This document shows positions 16,521 through 25,377 of a stretch of 44,892 nucleotides of DNA, piece after piece. A program made the translations under genes and the position numbers. This DNA comes from Nitrosomonadales bacterium (GTDB lineage Bacteria; Pseudomonadota; Gammaproteobacteria; Burkholderiales; Gallionellaceae), in contig JACREC010000101.1 of NCBI GenBank assembly GCA_016218445.1, positions 1 to 44,892 on the forward strand, in the 5' to 3' direction. The notes below the pieces were generated by a model. It saw nothing but the letters and a program-made list of their open reading frames with translations. It was not told the DNA's origin and ran no database searches. Position 1 is the stretch's first letter. Each line of letters opens with the position of its first letter.

Positions 16521-17558
16521 TCAGACTCGAATAATTTTCTCAATCAGCTTGCGCACCGGCGAGGGAATGGCGGCGCGCAAGGCATCCTCCATATCCAGCC
16601 ACACCCTGCCCGGCTCCTGCGTCTGCCCGGGTTTGTGCGTGACCGGCACCAGCAGCGGCGCGATATGCAATTTGAAATGGGTGAAGGTGTGCGTAAACTC
16701 CGGTAATGCTACCGCCTGCGTTGCATCCACACCGAAGCGCTGCATGCAATAAGTAGCAATATTTTCCTCGCCTTCCACTTGCGGTGGACACCACAGGCCG
16801 CCCCAGATGCCGCTGCCCGGACGCTTTTCCAGCAGGATGTCGGAGCCGTTGAGCAGCAGCAGGAAGGTGCTGTGTTTTTCCGGCAGCACTTTGCGCGGGC
16901 GCGGGGTGGGCAGTTGCGCGACACGCCCGCTTTGATATGCCGCGCAATCCTTCTGTAACGGACAGAGGGCGCATTGCGGTTTGCTGCGCGTGCATAGCAA
17001 CGCGCCCAAGTCCATCAGGCCTTGCGTGTAAGTCGCCACGTCGCGCACTGGCAACAGCGCTTCGGCCTGTTGCCACAGTTGTGCCTCGATTTTTTTCTCG
17101 CCGGTGTAGCCTTCGATGGCGCAGTAGCGAGCCAGTATGCGTTTGACGTTGCCATCGAGAATCGCGCGCCGCTCATGGAACACCAGGGCGCTGATGGCGG
17201 CGGCGGTGGAACGGCCTATGCCGGGCAGCGCGAGAATGTCGTCGTAGTGATGAGGAAATGCTCCGTCATGCCGCTGCATGATGAGCTGCGCAGCAACATG
17301 CAGGTTGCGCGCACGCGAGTAATAGCCCAGCCCGCTCCAGTGCGCCAGCACTTCGTCTTCACTCGCTGCTGCCAGTGCGGCGAGATCCGGGAAGCTTGTT
17401 ACGAAACGCCGGTAATAGGGGATGACGGTGGCAACCTGGGTCTGCTGCAACATGATCTCGGACAGCCACACGCAGTAAGCATCCGCACCCTGCCACGGCA
17501 AGCCGTGGCGGCCATGCTGGCGTTGCCAGCGAATGAGGCGCGTTGCAAAATCACTCAT
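16521..17558 (-). CDS. mutY: A/G-specific adenine DNA glycosylase MutY
   Basis: A 345-residue base-excision repair enzyme that removes adenine mispaired with 8-oxoguanine. The catalytic Glu is in WLSEIMLQQTQV (about residue 34). The helix-hairpin-helix is LPGIGRSTAAAI, with the catalytic Asp in ILDGNVKR (about residue 135). The [4Fe-4S] ligands follow the C-x6-C-x2-C-x5-C pattern in CTRSKPQCALCPLQKDC (residues about 188-204). The C-terminal third is the NUDIX-like 8-oxoG recognition domain. Length and all catalytic residues are normal. It lies 47 bp downstream of the AsmA-family gene, with a small hairpin between. Confidence 0.97.
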   Translation of the reverse strand: MSDFATRLIRWQRQHGRHGLPWQGADAYCVWLSEIMLQQTQVATVIPYYRRFVTSFPDLAALAAASEDEVLAHWSGLGYYSRARNLHVAAQLIMQRHDGAFPHHYDDILALPGIGRSTAAAISALVFHERRAILDGNVKRILARYCAIEGYTGEKKIEAQLWQQAEALLPVRDVATYTQGLMDLGALLCTRSKPQCALCPLQKDCAAYQSGRVAQLPTPRPRKVLPEKHSTFLLLLNGSDILLEKRPGSGIWGGLWCPPQVEGEENIATYCMQRFGVDATQAVALPEFTHTFTHFKLHIAPLLVPVTHKPGQTQEPGRVWLDMEDALRAAIPSPVRKLIEKIIRV

Positions 17559-17575
17559 GGATGGATTGTTCTGTG

Positions 17576-17602
17576 CGGACGCGATGAATCGCGCCCCTAC
17601 GG
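17576..17602. repeat. Small hairpin repeat between asmA-family gene and mutY
   Basis: GGACGCGAT followed by ATCGCGCCCC forms a short stem with a 2-nt loop, in a sequence type common as intergenic repeats. It lies 4 bp from the stop codon of the AsmA-family gene. It may be a partial terminator; no T-run follows. Confidence 0.5.
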
Positions 17603-17605
17603 TGT

Positions 17606-19657
17606 TTATTTAAACAACCCCTTCAGGCCACCCTTGAGTTGATCCAGTAGCTTACCCTTCACCTCTTCCTTCTTTGCCTCGACCTTCTGCTTCGCCGCCT
17701 CGCTGACCATCGCACCGAAATCCAGTGTGTATTTGAGGTCGGTGAATGGCCCGCTCAAATGCACCGGCACGGTGATGCCGCCGCCGCTGTCCCTGCCGCC
17801 CTGGCCTTGCAGCGTGGTTGCCAGCGTGGCCCTGGCCAGATAGTTGATGCTGTCGTTGCCGATGTTGATGTCGCCATTGCCGGACAAGCGCAGCAGCGGC
17901 GATTTCAGCGAGAGATCGTCATTGTGCGCCACGCCGTTGCTCACCTTGGAGCTGGCCTTGAGCTCGCTGAAGTCGGTCTTCTCGTCCTTGTTGGCCGCCT
18001 GGGTTTGTGCCGCACCGCCCTTGCCCAGCATGCCCTGCGCGTCGCGCAATTTCCTGGCGATGTTGATGCCCTTGACCGCGCCATCCGCCAGGTTCAGCGC
18101 CATGTTGCCATTGAGCGCTTGCTTGAGCGCAGTCACGGTATCGCCCTGCGTACTGAGGTTGAGCGATACATTGCCCTTGCCTTCCAGCGTGTCAAAATTG
18201 GCGGCATCCTTGAGCAACGGCGCGATGTTGATACCGCTGAGATTTTCGTTGATGGTGAAGCCCGGCTTGGCTGGTACGGCATTCACCGCAACGCTGCCAT
18301 TCATGCTGCCCTGATACAGATTAGCGGACAGCGGATTGATGTCGAGCACTCCATTGTGCGCCTTCACGTCAAGGCGCAGCTGCGACGATTTTATATTGGC
18401 GACCTTGAGCGTGCCGATGCGCAAGCTGCCATCCAGATTGAGTTTCCTCAGAGCGGAAAGGTCCAGCGGTTGCTCCGCTGCGGCAGCCTTAACCTTGGCA
18501 GAACCACTTTCGGATTTCTTCGGCAGATACAGGTCGGCATCGAGCTGATCCACGTCCACATCAAAGCGGATGGCTGGATTGGAAAAGCCGTTCAGCGCCA
18601 CTTTGGCCTTGACCTGGCTTTGCAACAAGCTGCCCGCAAGGCTGGCCTGCACGCTCTGCCGGGCGGCATCCACCTGCACGCTGCCTTTCATCTCGCTGCT
18701 GACCGATTTGTTCGGTAACTTATCACCCGTGGCATTCACCGCAACTGTGAGATCGGACAGGTTGAATTGCGGTATTTCAAGGTTGCCATTCACAGGCGAT
18801 GAGAGCTTCACCTTGAACGCCTGTTCCGGTTGCTTCATGTCCAATCCCAATGTCAGCGAACTGGTTTTGAACGATTTTGCATTGCCCTCCAGCATGGGCG
18901 ATGAAAGGCTGGCAGCAAGATTATCAATGCCAGGCGCCATGCCCTTAGCCTGCAAATCCAGCCCTTCCAGGCGGTAGGTTAGTTTCTCCAGATCGAAAGT
19001 AAGCGTAGTTTTCAGTTGCGTGGCAACGTCCAGCCTAGGTTGACTGGATTGAATCACCGCCGCGAAATCAATCTTGCACGGCACGCCGTTGGCGACACGC
19101 CCGGTCTTGAGGTTGATGTCTTTCAGCGCATAGTGTGCGCCGCTGGTTTCATCGCGGTAATCCAGACCGGTCTTTTCCACGCGCACCGAGGCGATGTTGA
19201 ATTTCACCTGCGAATCTTCCGCCTTGCTTCCTGCCTTGCCTGCTTCCTTGCCCTCCCCCTTGCCCATCAGGTCATCAATATTGGTCTTGCCGTTCTTCAG
19301 CTTCACCAGCGTAACCTTCAGGCCGCTGACCACCACCTCGTCCACCACCACTTGTCTGGAAAGCAGCGGCAACAGTGCCAGCGAAATATGGGCGCTATCA
19401 ATCGCGGCAAATTCCTTTTCACTCTTGAATTCAGACAAGGACACCTTGCCGAGATTGGCGCCAATGCCGGGAAAGAAGGTCAGCCTGATGTCGCCATCCA
19501 GCCTGAGGGTGCGCTGTTTCTTGTCCTTCACGACCTGGATGATCTGCGCCTTGTAGTCGTTGGGGTTGAAGGTCGCGGCGATATAAGCCACGCCCGCCAC
19601 CGCCAGCACGCCAGCACCGCCCACGCCCAGCAAACCATATTTGAGGAATTTATTCAT
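17606..19657 (-). CDS. AsmA-family envelope protein
   Basis: A 683-residue protein with one N-terminal membrane helix (about residues 7-28) and a long beta-rich periplasmic body. AsmA relatives are bridge-like proteins implicated in phospholipid transport and outer-membrane homeostasis. Evidence is the N-terminal pattern VAYIAATFNPNDYKAQI, the LDGDIRLTFFPGIGANLGKVSLSE segment, the middle linker rich in Lys/Gly, and the C-terminal AsmA domain (LSGINIAPLL, ALNGNMALNLADGAVKGINIARKLRDA). A Lys/Glu-rich amphipathic end closes it. The ATG at 19657 follows AGGTGGC. It is transcribed away from its upstream neighbour with its own leader. Confidence 0.9.
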   Translation of the reverse strand: MNKFLKYGLLGVGGAGVLAVAGVAYIAATFNPNDYKAQIIQVVKDKKQRTLRLDGDIRLTFFPGIGANLGKVSLSEFKSEKEFAAIDSAHISLALLPLLSRQVVVDEVVVSGLKVTLVKLKNGKTNIDDLMGKGEGKEAGKAGSKAEDSQVKFNIASVRVEKTGLDYRDETSGAHYALKDINLKTGRVANGVPCKIDFAAVIQSSQPRLDVATQLKTTLTFDLEKLTYRLEGLDLQAKGMAPGIDNLAASLSSPMLEGNAKSFKTSSLTLGLDMKQPEQAFKVKLSSPVNGNLEIPQFNLSDLTVAVNATGDKLPNKSVSSEMKGSVQVDAARQSVQASLAGSLLQSQVKAKVALNGFSNPAIRFDVDVDQLDADLYLPKKSESGSAKVKAAAAEQPLDLSALRKLNLDGSLRIGTLKVANIKSSQLRLDVKAHNGVLDINPLSANLYQGSMNGSVAVNAVPAKPGFTINENLSGINIAPLLKDAANFDTLEGKGNVSLNLSTQGDTVTALKQALNGNMALNLADGAVKGINIARKLRDAQGMLGKGGAAQTQAANKDEKTDFSELKASSKVSNGVAHNDDLSLKSPLLRLSGNGDINIGNDSINYLARATLATTLQGQGGRDSGGGITVPVHLSGPFTDLKYTLDFGAMVSEAAKQKVEAKKEEVKGKLLDQLKGGLKGLFK

Positions 19658-19787
19658 GGCGCCACCTGTTGAAAGTGATGGGGCGATTATAAACGAAGCC
19701 CGGACCTGCTGAAGGCTGGTGAGACGATGAGGCGGCTCGGACGAAGCATTTGCGCGGATTTACCGTGCGTGCATGCAAGGCATGAGA

Positions 19788-21032
19788 CTAATCCGGCAAG
19801 GCAATCTTGTTGTCGGTGCTGAACTGGTAATCACGAAACACATGCTCCGCACTGAGAACCTGATAGCTGCCGTCCGGCAAGCGGCGTGTGGTGTCCTTGA
19901 GCCGGTAGGTGTAGTGTCCGCAGGTCCAGCACTTATAGTTGCGCATGTGGGTGCACAGGCAGGTCTTGTCTATCACGGATATATTTTTCGCGCCCGGATG
20001 CGCCGCCACTTCGCGGTTGTACGCATCAATGTAGGCGCAGTTGCCGCTGGCGTCGAGCAGGTAGCCGTAGGACTCACAACCGGGGCGGATGCCCGCGCCG
20101 ATGGCCGGGGTATTTTTCAGCATGCGCATCGGGTAGCCGGTGGGCGAGATGGTGTTGACTACGATATCGTCTTCGCCAGCCTTGAAATATTCCTGCATCA
20201 CGTCCCGCGGCAGGCCGCATTCACGCGCCACGGTAAAGCGCGTCGCCACTTGCACAGCTGCCGCACCTTCCTCAAGGAAAGATACGGCATCGCTGCCGGT
20301 GAAAATCCCCCCGGCGGGAATAAGCGGAATATCCAGATGCTCGGTTTGCAGATACTGGTGAATCTCGTTCACGATGGTACGCAGGTCGTATTTTGCCCAA
20401 TCCATGCCGAAGCCCAAGTGACCGCCCGCAAGCGGGCCTTCCACCACGATAAAATCCGGCAGGCGGTTGAGTTTGGCATTTTTGCGCAGGAATAGTTGTA
20501 GCGCACGCAATGAGGAGACGATGATGCCCAGCTTGGCGTCGCGGAAACGCGGATGGTCTTCCATCAGCGCGAATGAACCAAGGTGCAGACCAGCGCTCAG
20601 GGTGATGCCATCAATACCCGCATCCAGCGCGCTGCGCAGGCGCACGGTAAGTGTCTCGCGCGGCGCGTTCATGGTGAGCTTTTCCATGCAGTTGATGAAA
20701 ATCATGCCCTCGCCGCGCTTGGCTTCCATGGCATGGCCCACATGCAGGCGTGTAGCCTCGGCAACCTGGCCGAGATCAAACTTCACTGCGGATTTGTCGG
20801 GGTTGTCGAGGTTGTATTTGTACTGCTGGAGTTTGTCTTTGACGAAATCGGTGTCGTAGCGCCGATCCGTAACAGTGGGCAGCATGGCATCGGAGATGTG
20901 GCCGATACCTCCCAAGCGCGCAATCTCCAACGCAAGATCGGCGGTCGAGATATCCACTCCCATCCCGCCGATCATGATCGGCACCAGTTCCTGCTTGCCG
21001 AAGCGCAAGCGGAAATCATCCACGCATTTCAT
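19788..21032 (-). CDS. Nitronate monooxygenase-like FMN enzyme (NPD family)
   Basis: A 414-residue TIM-barrel flavoprotein. The N-terminal PIMIGGMGVDIST, the AGIDGITLSAGLH strand, GPLAGGHLGF (phosphate/flavin loop) and IPLIPAGGIFTG with GAAAVQVATRF mark the 2-nitropropane dioxygenase/FabK-like family. Members oxidise alkyl nitronates or reduce enoyl thioesters, and annotation by similarity is often unreliable. The C-terminus carries an unusual Cys-rich stretch, TCLCTHMRNYKCWTCGH (about residues 356-372), which could bind a metal or Fe-S cluster. The start at 21032 removes an implausible Gln/His-rich extension that overlaps hemN. It lies 26 bp after hemN, probably in one operon. Confidence 0.82.
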   Translation of the reverse strand: MKCVDDFRLRFGKQELVPIMIGGMGVDISTADLALEIARLGGIGHISDAMLPTVTDRRYDTDFVKDKLQQYKYNLDNPDKSAVKFDLGQVAEATRLHVGHAMEAKRGEGMIFINCMEKLTMNAPRETLTVRLRSALDAGIDGITLSAGLHLGSFALMEDHPRFRDAKLGIIVSSLRALQLFLRKNAKLNRLPDFIVVEGPLAGGHLGFGMDWAKYDLRTIVNEIHQYLQTEHLDIPLIPAGGIFTGSDAVSFLEEGAAAVQVATRFTVARECGLPRDVMQEYFKAGEDDIVVNTISPTGYPMRMLKNTPAIGAGIRPGCESYGYLLDASGNCAYIDAYNREVAAHPGAKNISVIDKTCLCTHMRNYKCWTCGHYTYRLKDTTRRLPDGSYQVLSAEHVFRDYQFSTDNKIALPD

Positions 21033-21058
21033 TGCTATCCTTATACTAAACCAGGGCG

Positions 21059-22462
21059 CTATATTACCTTGGAATAGCTGGCATGTTCCTGTCTCGTGCG
21101 CAGATATTTGTCGAAGACCATGCAGATGTTGCGGATTAACATGCGCCCCTTGGGCGTGACGCTGATCCATTCCGGCGTGAGCTTGAGCAGCCCTTCGCGT
21201 TCATATTCCTTCAGTTCACCGATTTCGGTGGCGAAGTAGTGGTCGAAGTCGATGAGGTAAGCGATATTGAAAGATTCCTTGGAAAGCTCGAAATGGCACA
21301 TCAAGGCCTGGATGATGGCGCGGCGCACCAGATCGTCGGCATTCAGTTCCATGCCGCGCATGATGGGCAATTCGTCACGGTCGAGCGCGTCGTAGTAGTC
21401 TTCCAGTTCGCGGAAGTTCTGGCTGTAGGTGGGGCCGATCTTGCCGATGGAGCTCACCCCTATCGCCACCAGGTCGCAATCGGAATGCGTGGAATAGCCC
21501 TGAAAATTGCGGTGCAGCCTGCCTTGGCGCTGTGCTATCGCCAGTTCATCGTCCGGCTTGGCAAAGTGATCCATGCCGATGTATATATAACCCGCATCAG
21601 TCAGCATCCTGACCGCCAGGCTGAGGATGTCCAGCTTGACCTGCGGCGCGGGCAGGTCTTCCTCGTGAATGCGGCGCTGCGGTTTGAAAATGGTGGGCAT
21701 GTGCGCATAGTTGTAGATGGACAGGCGATCCGGATTGGCGGCAATCACCTTTTCCAGGGTGGCCTTAAAGCCTGTCAGGGTCTGCTTGGGCAACCCATAA
21801 ATAAGATCGAGACTGACCGATTTGAAACCGTTGGCACGCGCTGCACGGATCACCTGCAGCGTTTCTGCCTCACTCTGAATACGATTTACCGCGCGCTGCA
21901 CCTGCGGATCGAAGTCCTGCACGCCGATGCTGACACGGTTAAAGCCCAGTTCGCCAAGCAAGGCCATGGTCTGGTCACTGACCTTGCGCGGGTCGATTTC
22001 AATGGAATACTCGCCATTTTCCACCAGCTTGAAATGCTTGCGGATAGCACCCATTAATTCCCGCATCAGGTCGTCGCTGAGGAAGGTCGGCGTGCCGCCC
22101 CCCCAGTGCAACTGCTCGACGCGCTGCCCCTCGCCCAGCAAGGCAACCTGCATTTCCAGCTCCTTGATCAGGTAACGGACATAATCCTCCGCCTTGCTGC
22201 GATCCTTGGTGATTATCTTATTACAGGCGCAGTAAAAGCACAGCGTATTGCAGAACGGCAGGTGCACATACAATGACAGTGGGCGGTTGATACCGCCGAT
22301 CTCGCGCTTGGCCACCCAACTGCGGTAGCTCTCGGCGTTGAACGCCTCGACAAAACGGTCGGCGGTAGGATAGGAAGTGTAACGCGGGCCGTTCTTGTCC
22401 AGCCTGCGGATCAATTCCAGATCAACTTCTAATTCGGATGAAGCTTTTATGCTTGAGGACAT
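21059..22462 (-). CDS. hemN: Oxygen-independent coproporphyrinogen III oxidase
   Basis: A 467-residue radical SAM enzyme that converts coproporphyrinogen III to protoporphyrinogen IX in anaerobic heme synthesis. The cluster motif is CNTLCFYCACNK (Cys residues x3, x2, x1; near residue 66), following GPRYTSYPTADRF and YVHLPFC. GGGTPTFLS and GVQDFDPQVQRAVNR are further hallmarks, and the C-terminal HemN domain (YIGMDHFAKPDDELA, FQGYSTH) separates it from HemW. The ATG at 22462 gives the usual N-terminus; TTG at 22483 is less likely. It is divergent from fnr and shares an FNR-like box, which fits anaerobic induction. Confidence 0.96.
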   Translation of the reverse strand: MSSSIKASSELEVDLELIRRLDKNGPRYTSYPTADRFVEAFNAESYRSWVAKREIGGINRPLSLYVHLPFCNTLCFYCACNKIITKDRSKAEDYVRYLIKELEMQVALLGEGQRVEQLHWGGGTPTFLSDDLMRELMGAIRKHFKLVENGEYSIEIDPRKVSDQTMALLGELGFNRVSIGVQDFDPQVQRAVNRIQSEAETLQVIRAARANGFKSVSLDLIYGLPKQTLTGFKATLEKVIAANPDRLSIYNYAHMPTIFKPQRRIHEEDLPAPQVKLDILSLAVRMLTDAGYIYIGMDHFAKPDDELAIAQRQGRLHRNFQGYSTHSDCDLVAIGVSSIGKIGPTYSQNFRELEDYYDALDRDELPIMRGMELNADDLVRRAIIQALMCHFELSKESFNIAYLIDFDHYFATEIGELKEYEREGLLKLTPEWISVTPKGRMLIRNICMVFDKYLRTRQEHASYSKVI

Positions 22463-22521
22463 TACGTCATTCCGCTGGTTCAATAGGTTATCGAATTATG
22501 CTGACTAGCCATGGCGCAGGT

Positions 22522-22535
22522 TTGATATAGGTCAA
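22522..22535. promoter_or_regulatory. FNR-like box in the hemN-fnr divergent region
   Basis: TTGAT-ATAG-GTCAA differs at one base from the FNR consensus TTGAT-N4-ATCAA. It lies 60 bp from the hemN start and 56 bp from the fnr start, so it could activate hemN and autoregulate fnr. The encoded FNR has the residues expected to read this sequence. Confidence 0.7.
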
Positions 22536-22590
22536 AATCCCTGTCATAATTATGCTTATAAAAACCATGCTGCCCTAACTCAAGGAAAAC

Positions 22591-23325
22591 ATGCAAAAAT
22601 CCGTCGCCCTGACCCCATTAAGAGTCGCCTGTTCCGGCTGTAACCTGCGTGAGTTGTGCCTGCCCATGAAACTCACTGATGCTGACCTGGAACAGGTGGA
22701 CGATTTGATCAGCCTGAAACACGCTTACCAGCGCGGCGATTACCTATACCAAAGCGGTGCGAAATTCCAGTCGCTATATGCCATTCGTACCGGTTTTTTC
22801 AAGACCCAAGTGCTGCATGAGGATGGCCGCGAACAGGTCACCGGCTTCCAGATGGCTGGGGAAATAATCGGGATGGATGCCATCAGCAGCGATGCACATG
22901 CCTGTGACGCAATCGCCCTGGAAGACAGTGAAGTATGCGAAATCCCATTTGGCCGCCTGGAGGAACTCAGCCGCAAATTGCCCTCACTGCAACGCCACCT
23001 GCACCGCATCCTGAGCCGCGAAATCGTGCGCGACCAAGGCATCATGCTGCTGCTCGGTTCGATGCGCGCGGAGGAACGTTTGGCTGTTTTTCTGCTCAAC
23101 CTGTCGCAGCGCTTTGCCATACGCGGTTATTCGCCCACCTCATTTCACTTGCGCATGACACGCCAGGAAATCGGCAGCTATCTCGGAATGAAACTGGAAA
23201 CAGTCAGCCGCACACTATCGCACTTTCAGGAGATCGGGTTGATCAGCATACGCAAAAAATCGGTGGAACTGCATAATCTGCCGGGATTGCAATCCATCGT
23301 CGGGCCGCAACAGCAACTCCTTTAG
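22591..23325 (+). CDS. fnr: Oxygen-sensing regulator FNR
   Basis: A 244-residue CRP/FNR-family activator. The N-terminal CSGCNLRELC gives Cys14, Cys17 and Cys23, and Cys116 in EDSEVCEIPF completes the four ligands of an oxygen-labile [4Fe-4S] cluster. The cyclic-nucleotide-like beta roll covers residues 30-150. The helix-turn-helix MTRQEIGSYLGMKLETVSRTLSHF has the E..SR specificity residues for TTGAT half-sites. AAGGA precedes the ATG. It is flanked by hemN and a cytochrome c gene with a perfect FNR box, so its likely targets are next to it. Confidence 0.96.
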   Translation: MQKSVALTPLRVACSGCNLRELCLPMKLTDADLEQVDDLISLKHAYQRGDYLYQSGAKFQSLYAIRTGFFKTQVLHEDGREQVTGFQMAGEIIGMDAISSDAHACDAIALEDSEVCEIPFGRLEELSRKLPSLQRHLHRILSREIVRDQGIMLLLGSMRAEERLAVFLLNLSQRFAIRGYSPTSFHLRMTRQEIGSYLGMKLETVSRTLSHFQEIGLISIRKKSVELHNLPGLQSIVGPQQQLL

Positions 23326-23511
23326 CAGTTATATTCAGGAAAATACTGTCAACGCAAAGTAGAACCATGCGTTAGAGAAAGCGGTGAAGCAGTTTGCGTG
23401 TCTTACCCGGTTGTCACAGTCGTAGTTGTCACGGTTGCCGCCTTGCCATTTCCCGCTCCAAACACATATCATTGAGAGCAGATGTTACTGGTAGCACTGA
23501 CCTGTCGAAAT

Positions 23512-23525
23512 TTGATTTGCATCAA
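23512..23525. promoter_or_regulatory. Perfect FNR box upstream of cytochrome c gene
   Basis: TTGAT-TTGC-ATCAA is the exact palindromic consensus, 94 bp before the cytochrome c start codon. The remainder of the 295-bp fnr-cytochrome c gap shows only two direct copies of GTTGTCAC (23410-23417 and 23425-23432) and no gene. Anaerobic activation of the cytochrome by FNR is inferred. Confidence 0.85.
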
Positions 23526-23619
23526 GCAACACATGGTTGTTTGGCCACAAAATGCTCGTAGCTGAAATAGGCTAACTTACCAACTATCATCAGATTTTTT
23601 AACCTTGTGGAGTAATAAA

Positions 23620-23931
23620 ATGAAAAGGGTTTTGATCATTGCGGGAATTTCCGCTTGCTGTCTCAGCACACCAGTGCTTGCAGACGGATTGGGAAACGCC
23701 AGAAAAGCCGGTTGCATGAACTGCCACGCCGTAGATAAGAAGCTTGTCGGGCCTTCCTACAAGGATGTGGCCGCAAAATATAAAGGTGACGCCGGCGCTG
23801 AAGCCAAGCTGATCAAAAAAGTGATGGCTGGCGGTTCCGGTGTATGGGGTAAAATGCCGATGCCTGCGAACAGAGGCAAGTTGACCGATGAGGAATTGAA
23901 AACAATAGTGGGTTGGATACTATCGCTGTGA
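23620..23931 (+). CDS. Small periplasmic class I cytochrome c (c551/c552 type)
   Basis: A 103-residue exported electron carrier. The signal peptide (KRVLIIAGISACCLSTPVLA) is followed by an 82-residue mature domain with one heme site CMNCH (about residues 32-36), the VGPSYKDVAAKYKGD loop, and the axial Met in KMPMPAN near residue 80. The size and order match cytochromes c551/c552 that feed terminal oxidases, nitrite reductases or NO reductases. The ATG at 23620 follows TGGAG. A perfect FNR box lies upstream. It is a candidate electron donor to the CuA-containing enzyme encoded at 32898-35144. Confidence 0.95.
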   Translation: MKRVLIIAGISACCLSTPVLADGLGNARKAGCMNCHAVDKKLVGPSYKDVAAKYKGDAGAEAKLIKKVMAGGSGVWGKMPMPANRGKLTDEELKTIVGWILSL

Positions 23932-24154
23932 TCAGGGATGAACCAATGCAGCGACTGTTTCTCGCAACTGCATAAGCGGACAGATGGCGTACTGTTTTTC
24001 CCGGTGCGCCATTGTCTTTTTTGCGTGGCATAGCGTGGACAGGCAGTTGTTCCCGGCAACTTGCATTAAGCACCGCAGAAACGGCTCCATGTTTCATTAT
24101 TGCGCAACCTATCGATGTCAAACAGGGTAGCGTGCTGACGGATATTTATAATTC

Positions 24155-24334
24155 ATGGCTTACCTTTATTACACCCTGATCGCCATTGGCCTTTATTTCA
24201 TCTCAGACTGGCTGCTTGACCGTCTTGAGAAAGCCTACGGCAGCCGCTTCAAATATCGTAGCCTGGTTTTCCTGGTCATCATCTCGATTCTTGCGGTAAC
24301 CACCTCCCAAATAATTACCTTCATTAATCCTTAA
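24155..24334 (+). CDS. Small two-helix membrane protein (59 aa)
   Basis: Translation from the ATG at 24155 gives 59 residues with two hydrophobic segments (about 4-20 and 37-56) joined by a charged loop containing DRLEKAYGSRFKYRS. Codon use and the compact start-to-terminator fit support a real gene: a hairpin with a T-run begins 20 bp after the stop. I cannot assign a family. Its place between the cytochrome c and heme A synthase genes suggests a respiratory accessory role. The ribosome-binding site is weak. Confidence 0.65.
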   Translation: MAYLYYTLIAIGLYFISDWLLDRLEKAYGSRFKYRSLVFLVIISILAVTTSQIITFINP

Positions 24335-24353
24335 TCCTTGAAAAAGCTGCTCA

Positions 24354-24389
24354 GCCACGGATTAATTCCGTGGCGAAAAGCCATTTTTT
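24354..24389 (+). terminator. Probable intrinsic terminator after the 59-aa gene
   Basis: Stem GCCACGGA (24354-24361) against TCCGTGGC (24367-24374) with a 5-nt loop, followed after about 9 nt by six T residues (24384-24389). The gap between stem and T-run is longer than ideal. Confidence 0.6.
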
Positions 24390-24447
24390 AGGTTAATTGG
24401 GTTGCCATATTCAGACAAAACGTCCTCCTTTGTTCTTCTAAACTCAC

Positions 24448-25377
24448 ATGACAGACAGCAATCGCATGTTCCACGGCCTGGTGCTGTTCAGCTTTGCGCT
24501 GATGACGGTGATCATCTTGCTAAGCGCCCACATGCGCCTGTCCGGCGCCGGGTTGGGCTGCTCCGGCTGGCCTGCATGTTATGGGCGCACTCTGGCTGGT
24601 CTTGCCCCTCCCCATCCGAACTGGGTGAATGCCACCCACCGCATCGCGGCGAGCGCCATGGGTTTTACCATCCTCGCCCTTGCCTCTCTTGGCTGGCGCC
24701 GCCGCAGCGTAGTGCCCGGCGATTTTCCGCCTGCGCTGGCATTATTAGGGCTAACCGCTTTCCTTGCGGTGCTCGGCAAATGGACGCATAACGCACACCT
24801 GCCGGCGGTTGCGCTCGGCAACCTGCTCGGCGGTTTGGGAATGCTGGCGCTGCTGTGGCGATTACATCTCGGATACACGCCTCAATACGCTGCCTCTTCA
24901 CGTTTGCACAGATGGGTGTTGCTGGGGTTGGGGCTGCTCGTGGCACAAATAGCGCTGGGTGGCATGGTCAGTGCGAGTTTCGCTGCCTTGAGCTGTGCCG
25001 GCCCATCCGGCTGCGATGGATGGCTGCAGCACGCGTCACTGGCGGACTTCAATCCGTTTCAGGTGTTGAATGTGGCGCAGGGCGGCAGTTTCGTCCCGGG
25101 CGCAGCGCAGCAGACTTTGCACATGACGCACCGTTTCTTCGCACTGCTGGTGTTTTGTTACCTTGCCTGGCTGGGAGTCTGCCTGCTCCGGGAAAATCTG
25201 CGGCGCAGCGGCATGCTGCTGATCGCTGCGCTCACGCTGCAGGTCGCTCTGGGGATCAGCGCCGTGGCATACAGCCTGCCGCTCTTTCCCGTGCTGATGC
25301 ATAACGCCACAGCGGCGTTCCTGCTGCTCATTCTGGTGACACTTAACTACCGGCTGCGCAGGCGGCAACCAGGTTAG
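24448..25377 (+). CDS. ctaA: Heme A synthase, COX15/CtaA family
   Basis: A 309-residue membrane protein that oxidises the C8 methyl of heme O to give heme A. It has eight predicted helices in two four-helix halves. MRLSGAGLGCSGWPACYG (near residue 30) and CAGPSGCDG (near residue 190) are the paired-cysteine loops. The heme-ligand histidines are in NATHRIAAS, KWTHNAHLP, MTHRFFAL and LMHNATAAF. It works with CtaB (31925-32782) to supply heme A to the heme-copper enzyme of this locus. Its stop overlaps, tail to tail, the stop of the cytochrome b-ferredoxin gene. Confidence 0.93.
   Translation: MTDSNRMFHGLVLFSFALMTVIILLSAHMRLSGAGLGCSGWPACYGRTLAGLAPPHPNWVNATHRIAASAMGFTILALASLGWRRRSVVPGDFPPALALLGLTAFLAVLGKWTHNAHLPAVALGNLLGGLGMLALLWRLHLGYTPQYAASSRLHRWVLLGLGLLVAQIALGGMVSASFAALSCAGPSGCDGWLQHASLADFNPFQVLNVAQGGSFVPGAAQQTLHMTHRFFALLVFCYLAWLGVCLLRENLRRSGMLLIAALTLQVALGISAVAYSLPLFPVLMHNATAAFLLLILVTLNYRLRRRQPG

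Noticed and set aside
23410-23432. Two direct GTTGTCAC copies upstream of the cytochrome c gene
   Set aside because: Only two short copies without symmetry; not enough to call an operator or a CRISPR-like repeat.
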